A stretch of DNA of 64,000 bases from an uncultured Roseovarius sp. (GTDB taxonomy: Bacteria > Pseudomonadota > Alphaproteobacteria > Rhodobacterales > Rhodobacteraceae). The stretch covers positions 868,001 through 932,000 of the forward strand of contig CANMBU010000001.1 of the NCBI GenBank assembly GCA_947496175.1, read 5' to 3'. Each line of letters starts with the position of its first letter. The first letter of the stretch is position 1. Shown piece by piece: positions 52,975-63,500 of this stretch. The position numbers and the translations under genes are program-made. The notes under the pieces were generated by a model. The model saw nothing but the letters and a program-made list of their open reading frames with translations. It did not search any database and was not told where the DNA came from.

Positions 52975-54305
52975 GCATTTTCCCCTTCTGGATGCACCCA
53001 GCGTAGCAGCAGCAAACCCAGCAGGAAAAGAACAATCAGAGGCGTCACACCGATTTGCTGACTTCCGCTCAACCCGGTGACGACACCGACCGAAAGCGGC
53101 GCAAGAAAGCTGGTGGCTTTACCCGCCAGAGCATAAAGACCAAAAGCCTCTGTCATGCGGTCTGGCCGAGCCTGACGGACCATCATGGTCCGGCTGGCCG
53201 ATTGGATCACGCCGCCTGCCGCGCCGATAACGGCTCCAACGACGTAAAATGCCAAATCGGGAAGTCGGGAAGTCGGATCAACCGCGATTCCGAAGACGCT
53301 GTCGCGGGACACGAAGACAATCGAAATTGCGACAGCACAGAGCACAAGAATGCAAAGCCGGATCACCGGCTTTGGTCCAAAATAGTCATCTGCAAAGCCG
53401 CCAAGCCAAGCAAACAGAGCGCCTGAGACAATTGCAAGGATACCGAACACACCAGTATCCACGACGGTCCAGCCCAACACCCCTGCTGCATAAATTCCGC
53501 CAAAGAAGTACATTCCATTCAGCGCATCTCGATACAGCATAGATGAGGCCAAATAGGCAAAAAGCGATGGTGTTTGCGGCAAACTGCGGATTGTGCTCCG
53601 AAGTCCCCGCATCGCATCTTTCAAAGCGCCGCCCTTTGGCGCATCAACTTTCGGATCTTTGACCCAGAGAAAAAACGGGATCATGAAGACCACATACCAG
53701 ATCGCTGTAAGCGGCCCGACAAACCGCGTGCCTTCTCGCTGGTCCGGGTCAAGGCCAAAAGCGGGATCTCGTCCCAGCATGGTTTGTCCGGTTTCTGCGT
53801 TTTCCGCGAAGAAGGCCAACATAATCAAAAGACCAACCAACCCGCCGAGATAGCCAAAAGCCCAACCCTTCCCAGAAATCCGACCGATTTCTTTTCGCGT
53901 TCCAAGATCGGGCAGAATGGAATTGGTGAAGATCGTGGCAAACTCCATACCGACAAGGCCGATGGCAAAACACAACAGAACCACCCAAAGGGTCAGGTCT
54001 ACAGGGTTGGCCAACCAGATACCCGCCGCCCCAAGCACATAAAATGCTGAGAAAAACCAAATCCATTTGAGCCTGTTGCCATAGGTATCGGCAATTGCCC
54101 CTAGAATCGGAGCGGCCAGCGCTATGGTCAGCCCCGCGGCGCCAACTGTGAAGCCCCAGACCGATTGCGCGCGCGCACCGTCGTCAATGAGTTCCTTGAC
54201 GAACGGCGCAAAGATGAAGGTAATCAACAGTGTATTGTAAGGCTGGCTGGCCCAGTCAAAAAAGAACCAACCCCAAATGCGCTTGCGTGCCGAAACCTGA
54301 GCCAT
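52971..54305 (-). CDS. MFS permease, UMF1 (Atg22-like) family
   Basis: 444 residues, about 12 TM helices. The start RKRIWGWFFFDWASQPYNTLLITFIFAPF is the hallmark of UMF1/Atg22-like transporters. The loop with GRISGKGWAFGYLGGLVGL (residues ~140-160) is also family-typical. Substrate unknown; related proteins export amino acids or sugars. Coupled to mepA, so a cell-wall fragment or turnover link is possible but not shown. Confidence 0.86.
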   Translation of the reverse strand: MAQVSARKRIWGWFFFDWASQPYNTLLITFIFAPFVKELIDDGARAQSVWGFTVGAAGLTIALAAPILGAIADTYGNRLKWIWFFSAFYVLGAAGIWLANPVDLTLWVVLLCFAIGLVGMEFATIFTNSILPDLGTRKEIGRISGKGWAFGYLGGLVGLLIMLAFFAENAETGQTMLGRDPAFGLDPDQREGTRFVGPLTAIWYVVFMIPFFLWVKDPKVDAPKGGALKDAMRGLRSTIRSLPQTPSLFAYLASSMLYRDALNGMYFFGGIYAAGVLGWTVVDTGVFGILAIVSGALFAWLGGFADDYFGPKPVIRLCILVLCAVAISIVFVSRDSVFGIAVDPTSRLPDLAFYVVGAVIGAAGGVIQSASRTMMVRQARPDRMTEAFGLYALAGKATSFLAPLSVGVVTGLSGSQQIGVTPLIVLFLLGLLLLRWVHPEGENA

Positions 54306-54332
54306 ACTGCCCCCTTTTGCAGGGCGATATGA

Positions 54333-54893
54333 CTAGCTTCGGCTGGGAGTGGCAAGGTCTTCTTGCATGGGTGGCCATGGACGCACCTGATCCGCCGCAA
54401 TCCAGGCTGCGACCCATTCAGGTGCCAACGGCGGCTGAGGATCAACACCCATTGCTTCCGCGACGTTCACGGGCGCGACGATGCCGGCATCGCTTGTTAC
54501 CGCAGCACGGTAGACAATGTGGTTTGCGCATTCACCGTTTTTCTTCCACATCGACTGTTCGACATACATGAAACGCGCGTCCCAAAAGACAGCACGAGAG
54601 CGCATTTCAACCACCTCGAACATCCTTATGCGCTGCCGGTAGCGCACGCTTGCACCAGCCATGGTCAAACCCCAGCTTTCTTTGCGCATTACCTTTACAA
54701 GCCCAGATCGGATTGCGAATGGTATGCGCCCTAAATCATAAAGCGTCAGTGTCCGTCCGTTGTTGAGCTCCATCCAGATGTCGATGTCCCAGGGAAGACA
54801 AATGTGATGCGAGATATGCGCCTCTCCGAGTTTGAGCGGAGCAGCATTGCGCACCTTGAATATTTGCCACACCATTCTGAAGACAGGATACAT
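54333..54893 (-). CDS. Acyl-CoA thioesterase (hot-dog, THEM6-like)
   Basis: 186 residues, one hot-dog domain: ISHHICLPWDIDIWMELNNGRTLTLYDLGRI contains the catalytic Asp-type segment of 4-hydroxybenzoyl-CoA thioesterase-like enzymes, followed by RYRQRIRMFEVVEMRSRAVFWDARFMYVEQSMW. It likely hydrolyses a medium or aromatic acyl-CoA. Upstream lies a palindrome that could bind a regulator. On the same strand as the MFS gene with a 27-bp gap. Confidence 0.82.
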   Translation of the reverse strand: MYPVFRMVWQIFKVRNAAPLKLGEAHISHHICLPWDIDIWMELNNGRTLTLYDLGRIPFAIRSGLVKVMRKESWGLTMAGASVRYRQRIRMFEVVEMRSRAVFWDARFMYVEQSMWKKNGECANHIVYRAAVTSDAGIVAPVNVAEAMGVDPQPPLAPEWVAAWIAADQVRPWPPMQEDLATPSRS

Positions 54894-54926
54894 GGGGGTA
54901 ATCCTTTGCAGTTAGCACCTCTGAAG

Positions 54927-54951
54927 TTGACGTAGAATACATTCACGTCAA
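54927..54951. promoter_or_regulatory. Palindrome TTGACGT-N11-ACGTCAA
   Basis: Perfect 7-bp arms (54927-54933, 54945-54951) in the divergent region between the thioesterase and the YggT-family gene. The ACGT cores recall MerR-type (LiuR-like) or similar operators of acyl-CoA metabolism; the spacer is longer than in the LiuR consensus I know. Confidence 0.45.
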
Positions 54952-55028
54952 CCCACGACCTCGCGTAAACCTTGCGGTTTTTCGCGACCCTGATTACCTA
55001 GGATCAACACTGGAAGGGAACCAAACAG

Positions 55029-55337
55029 ATGCAGGCAATCGCGGGGCCTATTGGCCTGATCCTAGATGTCGCGTTTTTCATTATGATCATCCATATCATC
55101 ATGAGCTGGCTGATCAGTTTTCAGGTTCTCAACCTGCACCAACAGTTCGTGGCGCAAATCTGGTACGGGCTAAATCGGCTGTTAGAGCCGATTTACACGC
55201 CAATCCGCCGTTTTCTGCCCAACACCCATCCGCTGGACCTCGCTCCTCTGGTGGCATTTATCATTTTGCTGTCTCTGCGTGACTTCATTCTTCCAGAGCT
55301 TCTGTGCGGTGGGAACCGATTGACATATTGTGGCTGA
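55029..55337 (+). CDS. YggT-family membrane protein
   Basis: 102 residues with two hydrophobic helices (LILDVAFFIMIIHIIMSWLI and LAPLVAFIILLSLRDFIL) separated by LLEPIYTPIRRFLPNTHPLDLAP, the YggT signature. Role unclear; relatives affect osmotic tolerance or division. The gene has a good start with AAGGGAACC-like upstream sequence. Confidence 0.88.
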   Translation: MQAIAGPIGLILDVAFFIMIIHIIMSWLISFQVLNLHQQFVAQIWYGLNRLLEPIYTPIRRFLPNTHPLDLAPLVAFIILLSLRDFILPELLCGGNRLTYCG

Positions 55338-55411
55338 TCTCAGGTTGATTAACCTGACATTATTGTGGGAAGGTCTCCTATAAGAGCAGAATAAAAACTT
55401 ACAGGCCTCAA

Positions 55412-57451
55412 ATGCAGTGCGCTGCCACGCTGTTGCAAGATATCTTTGGATTCGACGCGTTTCGCCCTGGACAGGGTGAAATTGTAGAGACTGTTGCCGC
55501 TGGCAATAACACGCTGGCCATCATGCCGACCGGTGGCGGTAAATCTCTTTGCTACCAGCTGCCCGCCTTAATGCGCGATGGTGTTACGGTAGTGATCTCA
55601 CCGCTCATCGCCTTAATGCGCGACCAGGTGCGTGCGTTACGTGCCGTGGGTGTGAATGCCGGGGCGCTGACCTCTGGTAATACCGAGGAAGAAACACGGT
55701 CCGTTTGGGACGCGCTCGAGAGCGGGCAGCTCAAGCTGCTCTACATCGCACCGGAACGTCTTGCTGCTGGGTCGGCTCTTGGAATGCTCCGCCGGATTGG
55801 TGTTTCGCTGATTGCTGTGGATGAAGCGCATTGTGTGAGCCAATGGGGTCACGACTTTCGACCAGATTACCTTCGTATTGGCGATCTGCGCCGTGCGCTG
55901 GATGTGCCGCTGGCCGCTTTTACCGCTACCGCAGATTCAGAAACGCGAGATGAGATCGTCGAGAAACTGTTTGAAGGCAACTCACCTGAGATCTTTCTTA
56001 AAGGGTTTGATCGTCCAAACATCCGCCTTGCGTTTAACGCAAAATCCTCTCCGCGCCGGCAGATTCTGGAGTTTGCTGCAGCACGTGAAGGGCAAAGCGG
56101 CATTGTTTACTGCGGCACAAGGGCCAAAACCGAAACTCTTGCGCAAGCACTGGGCGAAGCAGGGCACAGCGCCTGCGCCTATCACGGCGGCATGAGCGCC
56201 GACACCCGCCGAGATGTGGAGAGACGGTTTGCGCAAGAAGATGGTTTAATCGTCGTGGCAACCGTCGCCTTTGGCATGGGCGTGGACAAGCCTGACATTC
56301 GATGGGTCGCGCATGCCGATCTGCCAAAATCCATAGAAGCCTACTATCAGGAAATCGGCCGTGCCGGGCGCGATGGTGCTCCAGCAGACACACTAACCTT
56401 GTTCGGGGCGGATGATATCCGCCTGCGCCGCAGTCAGATTGACGAAGGTTTGGCACCTACGGAGCGGCGCTCCGCAGATCACGCACGGCTCAATGCCTTA
56501 CTGGGCTTGGCCGAAGCACAAGGGTGCCGGCGTTGTACCTTGCTGAGCTACTTTGGTGAAACCGCTGAGCCATGTGGCAACTGCGATACCTGCCAGACGC
56601 CCCCAGAAGTTTTCGATGGAACCCAAGACGTGCGCAAAGCGCTTTCGGCCATGCTACGAACTGACGAGTATTTCGGCGCGGGCCATCTCATAGATATCCT
56701 ATGCGGCACTCTGACAGACAAAGTGCGTGCCAGAGGGCATGATCAACTTCCAACTTTTGGCGTGGGTAAGGAAACTGACAAGCGCACGTGGCAAGGAGTT
56801 TTCCGCCAAATGATGGGTCATGATTTGGTACGTCCCGATCCGTCTCGACATGGCGCATTGCGCATGACCGACAAAGCTGTACCTATTTTGAAAGACGAGG
56901 AAAAAATTACACTTCGACGCGACACGCTTGTGACAAAGTCACGCCGCCCAGCGGCCAAAGCGCTGGTTTCAGACGAAGACGCGCCACTTTTGTCCGCACT
57001 GAAAGCCAAACGACGCGAATTTGCTGAAGCCGCCAAAGTCCCGGCCTACATCGTGTTCACAGACCGCACTCTGATCGAAATGGCTGAAACCCGGCCTGCA
57101 ACTCTGGACGACATGGCTAAGGTCAGTGGCGTCGGAGCCAAAAAGCTGGAGCAATATGGCGCCGCATTTTTGGAGGTGATCAATGGCGAAGCCGAAGACA
57201 TGCACCCGCGACGCCGTAAAATGGCGGGGCGGGAAACCGGCGTTTTGTACGACCGCCTGCTCGAAGTACAGGCCGGCCTATCCCGCGGTGAAGACGGTAT
57301 GGAGAAACCCCTAAGCTGTTCGGCATCTCTTTTGGCGCGCGTTGTTTCAACACGGCCCAGGACTCTTACCGATCTGGAACGGCTCCTGGGGGACAAAAGA
57401 GCGCAAAGATTTGGCCATGCATTTCTGGACGTTCTGCAGATAGCGGACTAA
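55412..57451 (+). CDS. recQ: ATP-dependent DNA helicase RecQ
   Basis: 679 residues. Helicase motifs: FRPGQGEIV (Q/motif 0), IMPTGGGKSLCYQLPAL (Walker A), VDEAHCVSQWGHDFRPDY (DEAH), YYQEIGRAGRDGAP (motif VI). The RQC zinc site is visible in GCRRCTLLSYFGE...CGNCDTC. HRDC follows (about 520-590). A second, degenerate HRDC-like segment ends the protein (LLARVVSTRPRTLTDLERLLGD). It unwinds DNA in repair and recombination. A weak CtrA-like box (TTAA-N7-TTAT, 55349-55363) lies upstream. Confidence 0.96.
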   Translation: MQCAATLLQDIFGFDAFRPGQGEIVETVAAGNNTLAIMPTGGGKSLCYQLPALMRDGVTVVISPLIALMRDQVRALRAVGVNAGALTSGNTEEETRSVWDALESGQLKLLYIAPERLAAGSALGMLRRIGVSLIAVDEAHCVSQWGHDFRPDYLRIGDLRRALDVPLAAFTATADSETRDEIVEKLFEGNSPEIFLKGFDRPNIRLAFNAKSSPRRQILEFAAAREGQSGIVYCGTRAKTETLAQALGEAGHSACAYHGGMSADTRRDVERRFAQEDGLIVVATVAFGMGVDKPDIRWVAHADLPKSIEAYYQEIGRAGRDGAPADTLTLFGADDIRLRRSQIDEGLAPTERRSADHARLNALLGLAEAQGCRRCTLLSYFGETAEPCGNCDTCQTPPEVFDGTQDVRKALSAMLRTDEYFGAGHLIDILCGTLTDKVRARGHDQLPTFGVGKETDKRTWQGVFRQMMGHDLVRPDPSRHGALRMTDKAVPILKDEEKITLRRDTLVTKSRRPAAKALVSDEDAPLLSALKAKRREFAEAAKVPAYIVFTDRTLIEMAETRPATLDDMAKVSGVGAKKLEQYGAAFLEVINGEAEDMHPRRRKMAGRETGVLYDRLLEVQAGLSRGEDGMEKPLSCSASLLARVVSTRPRTLTDLERLLGDKRAQRFGHAFLDVLQIAD

Positions 57452-57482
57452 GTCAGCTTCAGCAGCTTTATTGGGGACGCGT

Positions 57483-58247
57483 ATGCTGATTGTTGTTTCG
57501 CCGGCCAAAAAACTGAACATGAGCCAAGTTGAAGATGCACCGCGGACCGAGCCTGAGTTTATGGGTGACACAGGAACACTTGTTAAGACCGCCCGCGAGC
57601 TCAAAGCCGGCGATCTGAAAAAGCTGATGGGGATAAGCGACAACCTTGCTGCCTTGAATGCTGAACGTTTCCGTGATTTCGGTAATATGCCCCGCAAACA
57701 GGCGGCCTATGCCTTTGCCGGAGATACCTACCAAGGCTTGGAAGCAAAAAGTCTTGACCAAGACGAAATGTCATGGGCGCAGGATCATCTACGCATTCTT
57801 TCCGGTCTCTATGGTATTCTGCGTCCGCTTGACGAAATTGAACCTTACCGGCTCGAAATGGGCAGCCGCCTTAAGACAGAGCGTGGCAAATCACTCTATG
57901 ATTTTTGGGGAGATACACTCTCTAAAGCTTTGAACCTGCAAGCCAATGCCGTGGGGACAAACGTCTTGGTGAATTGCGCCAGTCAGGAGTATTTCGGAGC
58001 AGTTGATCAGAAATCACTCAAGCTGAAAGTCGTCACGCCTGTCTTTATGGAAGTGAAGGATGGCACGCCCAAAATCATCAGCTTCTTCGCCAAACGTGCG
58101 CGGGGCGCGATGGCGCGGTTTATCATCCAGAACCGATTGACAAAGCTCGGCGCCCTGCAGGGTTTTGATAGCGGCGGATACAAATTTGATCCCGTTACAT
58201 CATCGGAAAATCGACCGGTGTTTCTGAGAGACTACGCGACCGACTGA
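57483..58247 (+). CDS. yaaA: Peroxide stress protein YaaA
   Basis: 254 residues from the ATG at 57483. The YaaA/DUF328 signature MLIVVSPAKKLNMSQVED and later WAQDHLRILSGLYGILRPLDEIEPYRLEMG, VNCASQEYFGAVD, ARGAMARFIIQNRL are complete. It limits iron-driven damage under peroxide stress. It shares a 16-bp 3' overlap with the convergent histidine kinase. Confidence 0.95.
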   Translation: MLIVVSPAKKLNMSQVEDAPRTEPEFMGDTGTLVKTARELKAGDLKKLMGISDNLAALNAERFRDFGNMPRKQAAYAFAGDTYQGLEAKSLDQDEMSWAQDHLRILSGLYGILRPLDEIEPYRLEMGSRLKTERGKSLYDFWGDTLSKALNLQANAVGTNVLVNCASQEYFGAVDQKSLKLKVVTPVFMEVKDGTPKIISFFAKRARGAMARFIIQNRLTKLGALQGFDSGGYKFDPVTSSENRPVFLRDYATD

Positions 58248-60424
58248 ACAGGTTCTGGGTTACGCACATCTTTGGGGCACGCTTTTCGCACATGATCAAT
58301 AAGGTCCAATTTGTTCAGAGGTTTCGTCATATAGTGATCCAAGCCCGCCTCTAGAATACTGTCGGCATCTCCGGCCATGGCATGTGCTGTCATTGCGACG
58401 ATAGGAACATGCCGCCCAGACGCATTTTCAATTTCGCGAATGCGCTGCGTGGCTTCTTTGCCATCCATTTCTGGCATTGAGATATCCATAAAAACCAAAT
58501 CTGGTGCAAAGCTTTGATAGAGGCCCACCGCCTCGAGCCCGTTTTCCGCCAATTCAATTTCGAGGTCGAGGCCCTTAAGCATCTTGCTGAAAACCAGCCT
58601 GTTGGTCTTGTTGTCCTCTGCTGCAAGAACGCGCATCGGACGCGGCTCGGCCTCTGGAGCGGGTATAGACAGCTGTTCCTCTTCAGCGGTCTCAACTGAG
58701 CGGACCGGCAGCTTTGCCAAGGCAGAAAACAGCTCTGCACGTGCAACAGGCTTTTGCAGAATCGCATGCAAATACTTACGGCCAGGGTCCTGTTCTGCGC
58801 TGCGTGTGTTCGATGTTTGAAGGACAACCGGCACATCAAAACCTTGGTTGTGCAGTGCCTCGGCCAATTCCAATCCATCCATGTGCATCATCACATGATC
58901 GGTCAAAACCAAATCGACTTCTGAAGAAATAAGCTCAAGCGCTTCCGCTCCACTTTCACAACACACGGTTTCAACACCTAGCGTTCCGAATTGGCGCTCA
59001 AGGATAGAACGGGTCAATGCGTGGCTTTCCACAATCAGAACCTTGCGCAGGTGATCGGGCGCACCAGCCAAGTCTTTGTCGGGCGCATCTGCATGTGGCA
59101 ACTTGAGAGAGAAGCCAAAGGCCGACCCCTCTCCTTCGACAGACTCAACCCAAATATTGCCACCCATAAGCGAAATCAGCTTTTGTGATATGGTCAACCC
59201 AAGCCCGGTACCTTCGAACTTGCGGTTGGTCTCATCATCCACCTGATTGAATTCCCCAAAGATATGATCGACCTTGGACTTGGGAATTCCGATACCTGTG
59301 TCCTGGATCGTGACGTTGACCTGAGTAGTGGCTCCCATCTTTCCTGGAACGCCAACAACGCGGACTAAAACATGGCCACTGTCGGTAAACTTCACTGCAT
59401 TACCCATTAGGTTTGTCATTACCTGCCGAATGCGACCCGGATCGCCAATAAATCCAGTGGGCAAAAACAAGTCATAATCCACAACAAGATCGATACCCTT
59501 GTCTTTGGCATTGGCCTGCAACAGCATCACAAGCTCATGAATGCAGCGTTCAAGATCAAAGGCCTCCTCCCTCAGAACCAGCTTTTCCGCCTCGATCTTG
59601 GAATAGTCCAAAACGTCGTTGATGATGACAAGCAATGCCTCTGCTGAGTTCTTTATGGTGTTTGCATAAAGCTCCTGTTCATCGTCCAGAGATGTATCGG
59701 TGAGCAATTCGGCCATTCCTACAACGCCGTTCATCGGTGTGCGTATTTCATGGCTCATGTTTGCAAGGAAAGATGACTTGGCCCGGTTGGCCGCTTCGGC
59801 TTTGTGCCGCGCATCTTTGAGTTGTTGCTCGTTTCGGATCGTATCAGTGATGTTGAGTGCGAGGCTCACAACATCGCCACCTGCGCCACGCTGATCGATC
59901 AATTTGATGTATTGCCCGCTCCATAGCTGAATGATCGCTGGTTCCGGGGTCGCGGTCTGCCAACGATCCAGCATCTTTTCCCGCCACTCAATCGGCTCTG
60001 CATCTCCGATATCGACGATGCCCTCCTCGGTCGCATACTGAAGAATTTCGATATAGCTGATCCCCGGTTTGACATCTTCGAGTCCATCAAACACCGCCAA
60101 CCAGGCTTGGTTTGCTGCAATCATGCGGCTCTCGCCATCGAAGAATGCAAAACCATCTTGAATGGTTTGAATGGAATGCCACAGGCGGCGCTCGGCGATC
60201 TCAACCTTTTGGTGGGCCAACGTCAGATCGGATTTCACACGCGCGTTTTCATCACGCACGTTTTGCACTTCAGCACGCGTTTCAACGATTTCTTCGCTCA
60301 GGGCTTTCGCGTGCTTGCCCAGCTTGCGATTTGCCGCCTGAAGCTCCGCTTGTTTTTGCTCCAAAAGCCGCTCTGCGGCCAGCCGCGCGCGACGTTCCTC
60401 CGCAAGTTTGTTGGCCAGGCTCAT
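58232..60424 (-). CDS. Hybrid sensor histidine kinase with two receiver domains
   Basis: 730 residues from the ATG at 60424. Order: N-terminal coiled coil (1-80), a PAS-like domain (QTIQDGFAFFDGESRMIAAN), HisKA with SFLANMSHEIRTPMNGVVGM, HATPase with QVMTNLMGNAVKFTDSGHV and GTGLGLTISQKL, then receiver 1 (VLIVESHALTRS; TDHVMMHMDG) and receiver 2 (VLAAEDNKTNR; MDISMPEMDG). No TM segment and no C-terminal HPt are seen, so it is a cytoplasmic kinase needing an external HPt. Receiver 1 has an atypical acidic pair (E-S instead of D-D). Confidence 0.92.
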   Translation of the reverse strand: MSLANKLAEERRARLAAERLLEQKQAELQAANRKLGKHAKALSEEIVETRAEVQNVRDENARVKSDLTLAHQKVEIAERRLWHSIQTIQDGFAFFDGESRMIAANQAWLAVFDGLEDVKPGISYIEILQYATEEGIVDIGDAEPIEWREKMLDRWQTATPEPAIIQLWSGQYIKLIDQRGAGGDVVSLALNITDTIRNEQQLKDARHKAEAANRAKSSFLANMSHEIRTPMNGVVGMAELLTDTSLDDEQELYANTIKNSAEALLVIINDVLDYSKIEAEKLVLREEAFDLERCIHELVMLLQANAKDKGIDLVVDYDLFLPTGFIGDPGRIRQVMTNLMGNAVKFTDSGHVLVRVVGVPGKMGATTQVNVTIQDTGIGIPKSKVDHIFGEFNQVDDETNRKFEGTGLGLTISQKLISLMGGNIWVESVEGEGSAFGFSLKLPHADAPDKDLAGAPDHLRKVLIVESHALTRSILERQFGTLGVETVCCESGAEALELISSEVDLVLTDHVMMHMDGLELAEALHNQGFDVPVVLQTSNTRSAEQDPGRKYLHAILQKPVARAELFSALAKLPVRSVETAEEEQLSIPAPEAEPRPMRVLAAEDNKTNRLVFSKMLKGLDLEIELAENGLEAVGLYQSFAPDLVFMDISMPEMDGKEATQRIREIENASGRHVPIVAMTAHAMAGDADSILEAGLDHYMTKPLNKLDLIDHVRKACPKDVRNPEPVQSVA

Positions 60425-60563
60425 CTGCCGGTCTCCACCACGCCTGTTAACGAATGTGACCACACTCGGCGATTATGGTGAACAAGAGCTTAAACGCACC
60501 GACGGCACGTTGTCAGATACCAAGAGGCGTGGCACGATGGCTCTATTAAAGAAGGAGGGTATC

Positions 60564-63500
60564 ATGCTCCGTCATTTCGCATGTCTTTTGTTAATCGCTT
60601 TTACCGCAACATCTGTTTCTGCTCAGTCACCCGTGCCCGAAAAACGTCAGGTCGTGACACAAGATATGGATTTCTTTGGATCAGATCTTGAGCCGCTTTT
60701 TGACACAACCGTCGAGGCGTGCCGCACCGCATGTTTTGCCAACCAAAATTGCAAGGCCTACACGTTTAATACACGTGCCAATTCGTGTTTCCCCAAGAGT
60801 GCTCTAACAGAAACGCAAGCCTATGAGGGTGCGGTGTCGGCCGAGATTCTGCAAACGGACTCTCGGTTTCTGAACCAAGCTCAAGAGCGCGCAAATGACC
60901 TGTCTTTTCTATCTCAAAATGATTTGCAACGCGCGCGCCAGCTGGCCTTGGACATTGGCGCGCGTCATCCCGGCGGTCAGTGGGATACGCCAACAATGGT
61001 GCAGGCTGCACAGGACCGGGTCGCTCAAAAAGATTATCTGAATGCAATGCGTTGGATGGGGGCTGCTGTTGCGCAGTCTGATCAATCGGATCAATGGGTG
61101 GAGTACGCCCGCCTGTCGCGTTTGATTGAAACCCAAAACGCGAATGATAAGCGCCGCTATGCCCAACAGGCGTTAGAGGCGTCGACCAATGCCTATTTGC
61201 GCGGTCTACGCGATGCGGAGCGCGCCAATGCCCTGTTGCAGATGGCTGATGCGCTGGAAGTACTTGGACGCGGTCGCGACATGGTGCCTGCACTGCGGCT
61301 GGCGGAGACCATTCAACCGCGTGAGGATGTGGTGACTGCTCTTGAGGCTGCAGTCGCAAAATATGGGTTCCGGATCGTCCAGCACCGCTCTGATCACGAA
61401 AGCGCAGTGCCGCGTGTTTGTGCGGAGTTCTCTGATCGTTTGGTCAAGGCGGGTGTAGACTACACACCTTTTGTGCGCCTGCCCGATGCCGGGTTGGTGG
61501 TGCAGGCCGATACACAACAAATCTGCATCAGCGGTGTTGAGCATGGCGAACGGTATCGCATCACCTTCCGCGCGGGTCTGCCCGCAGCAAGTGGCGAAAC
61601 CCTCACCCGCGACGTGGAGATCGCACAATATGTTCGCGACCGAAGCCCTAGTGTTGGCTTTGCCGGACGTGCCTATGTGTTACCCAAATCCGCGGATGCC
61701 GCGCTTCCGATCGAAACCGTAAACCTTGTCGAAGTAGACTTGGTTTTGCGCCGTGTCAGCGACCGCAATTTGCTGCGTGCAATTCAGGACAATTATTTCG
61801 GCCGCCCACTGAGTGCCTACGAGGACGCGCAGTTCTCTTCAAATGTGGCCGAAGAGGTCTGGACCGGCGAAGGGCTCGTTCAAAACGAGTTGAACCAGAC
61901 GATGACCACGCGCTTGCCGCTTGGCGACGTGCTCGCTGAGCAGGCTCCGGGGGTCTACGCTCTGACCGCGCGTGTGCCGGGTGCGAACACGTACGAAGAC
62001 CCAGGCGCAACACAGTGGTTTGTGCTGACCGACCTTGGTTTGACCACGCTCAAAGGCACCGATGGGCTGCATGTGTTTGTGCGCCAACTCAGCGACGCCG
62101 CTGCGGTGGATGGCGTCAAAGTCACCCTGTTGTCGCGGGCAAACAGGGTTCTGGGGGAAAGCCAAACCAATGCTGAAGGTCACACTTTGTTTGCGCCCGG
62201 ATTGGCGCGTGGAACAGGCGGTGCGGAACCGGCTATGGTGATCGTCGAGCAGGGCGAAGAGGATATGGCCTTCCTGTCGCTCACCGACCCCGCCTTTGAT
62301 CTTTCTGACCGCGGTGTCGAAGGACGGCCCGCCGCACCTCCAATTGACCTTTTTGCGACAACTGATCGCGGCGCATATCGGGCAGGAGAGACCATTCACG
62401 TCACTGCACTCGCCCGCGACGGCAACGCCACAGCCATTCCTGATCTGCCTTTAACAGCCATTCTCAAACGTCCGGACGGGGTGGAATACGCCCGCAAGGT
62501 CTCTAACCAAAGCCAGTCTGGAGGTCATGTCTTTGCGTTCCCAGTCAGTGCGACGGTCCCAAGAGGAACCTGGACGATCGACCTTCTGACAGATCCCACC
62601 GCGACACCTGTTGCGAACCAAACCGTTCTGGTTGAAGACTTCTTGCCTGAACGCATTGATTTTGATCTCAGCTTGGCTGAGACCCCAATCAAACCGGGCG
62701 ACACCGCACCGCTTTCCGTTGAGGCAAGGTATCTCTTTGGCGCACCGGGTGCCGGGTTGAAAGCAGAAGGGTCAGTTACCCTGAGCGCTCTTCAGTCACT
62801 TGATGCCTATCCAGGCTACACATTTGGACGACATGACGAATGGGTGTCGCCGCAGACCACTTTTCTTGAGGGCGGCACAACAGATTCCAACGGCGCACTA
62901 ACGTTGAACGTGACAATGCCCGAGGCGTCACAGGATGACCGGCCTTACGAAGCCCGGTTCGCCATATCCCTCAAGGAAGGGTCCGGCAGACCCGTAGAAA
63001 GACGTCTGACCAAGTCACTTGCACCGTCAGGACCTATGATTGGAATTCGCCCGAGTTTTGAAGGTGTCGTGCCAGAAAACAGCAGCGCTGAGTTTCAGAT
63101 TATTGGAATTGGCCCTGATCTGGCACAGTCACAAATGGACGTCACCTGGACTCTGAACCGCGTTGAAACAAGATACCAATGGTATCAGGCTTTCGGCAAC
63201 TGGAACTGGGAACCCATCACCACAAGAGAACAGGTTACGTCAGGAACGGCAACCTTGGGCGATGAGCCGTTGGACGTTTCGGGACCGGTCAAGTGGGGGC
63301 GGTATGAGCTTATTGTAGAACGCACAGACGGCGCCTATGTCGCATCCTCATCCGAGTTATACGCAGGCTGGTATGCCCCTGCCGACGCCAGCAGTACGCC
63401 CGATACGCTCGAGCTTTCTCTGGATCGTGAAGACTACCGTCCCGGTGATACCGCCAATCTACGTCTTGTCCCACGCTATGCCGGCACTGCACTTGTCACC

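Noticed and set aside
55349..55363. CtrA-like box upstream of recQ
   Set aside because: One mismatch and an isolated gene; cannot be told from chance without a genome scan.
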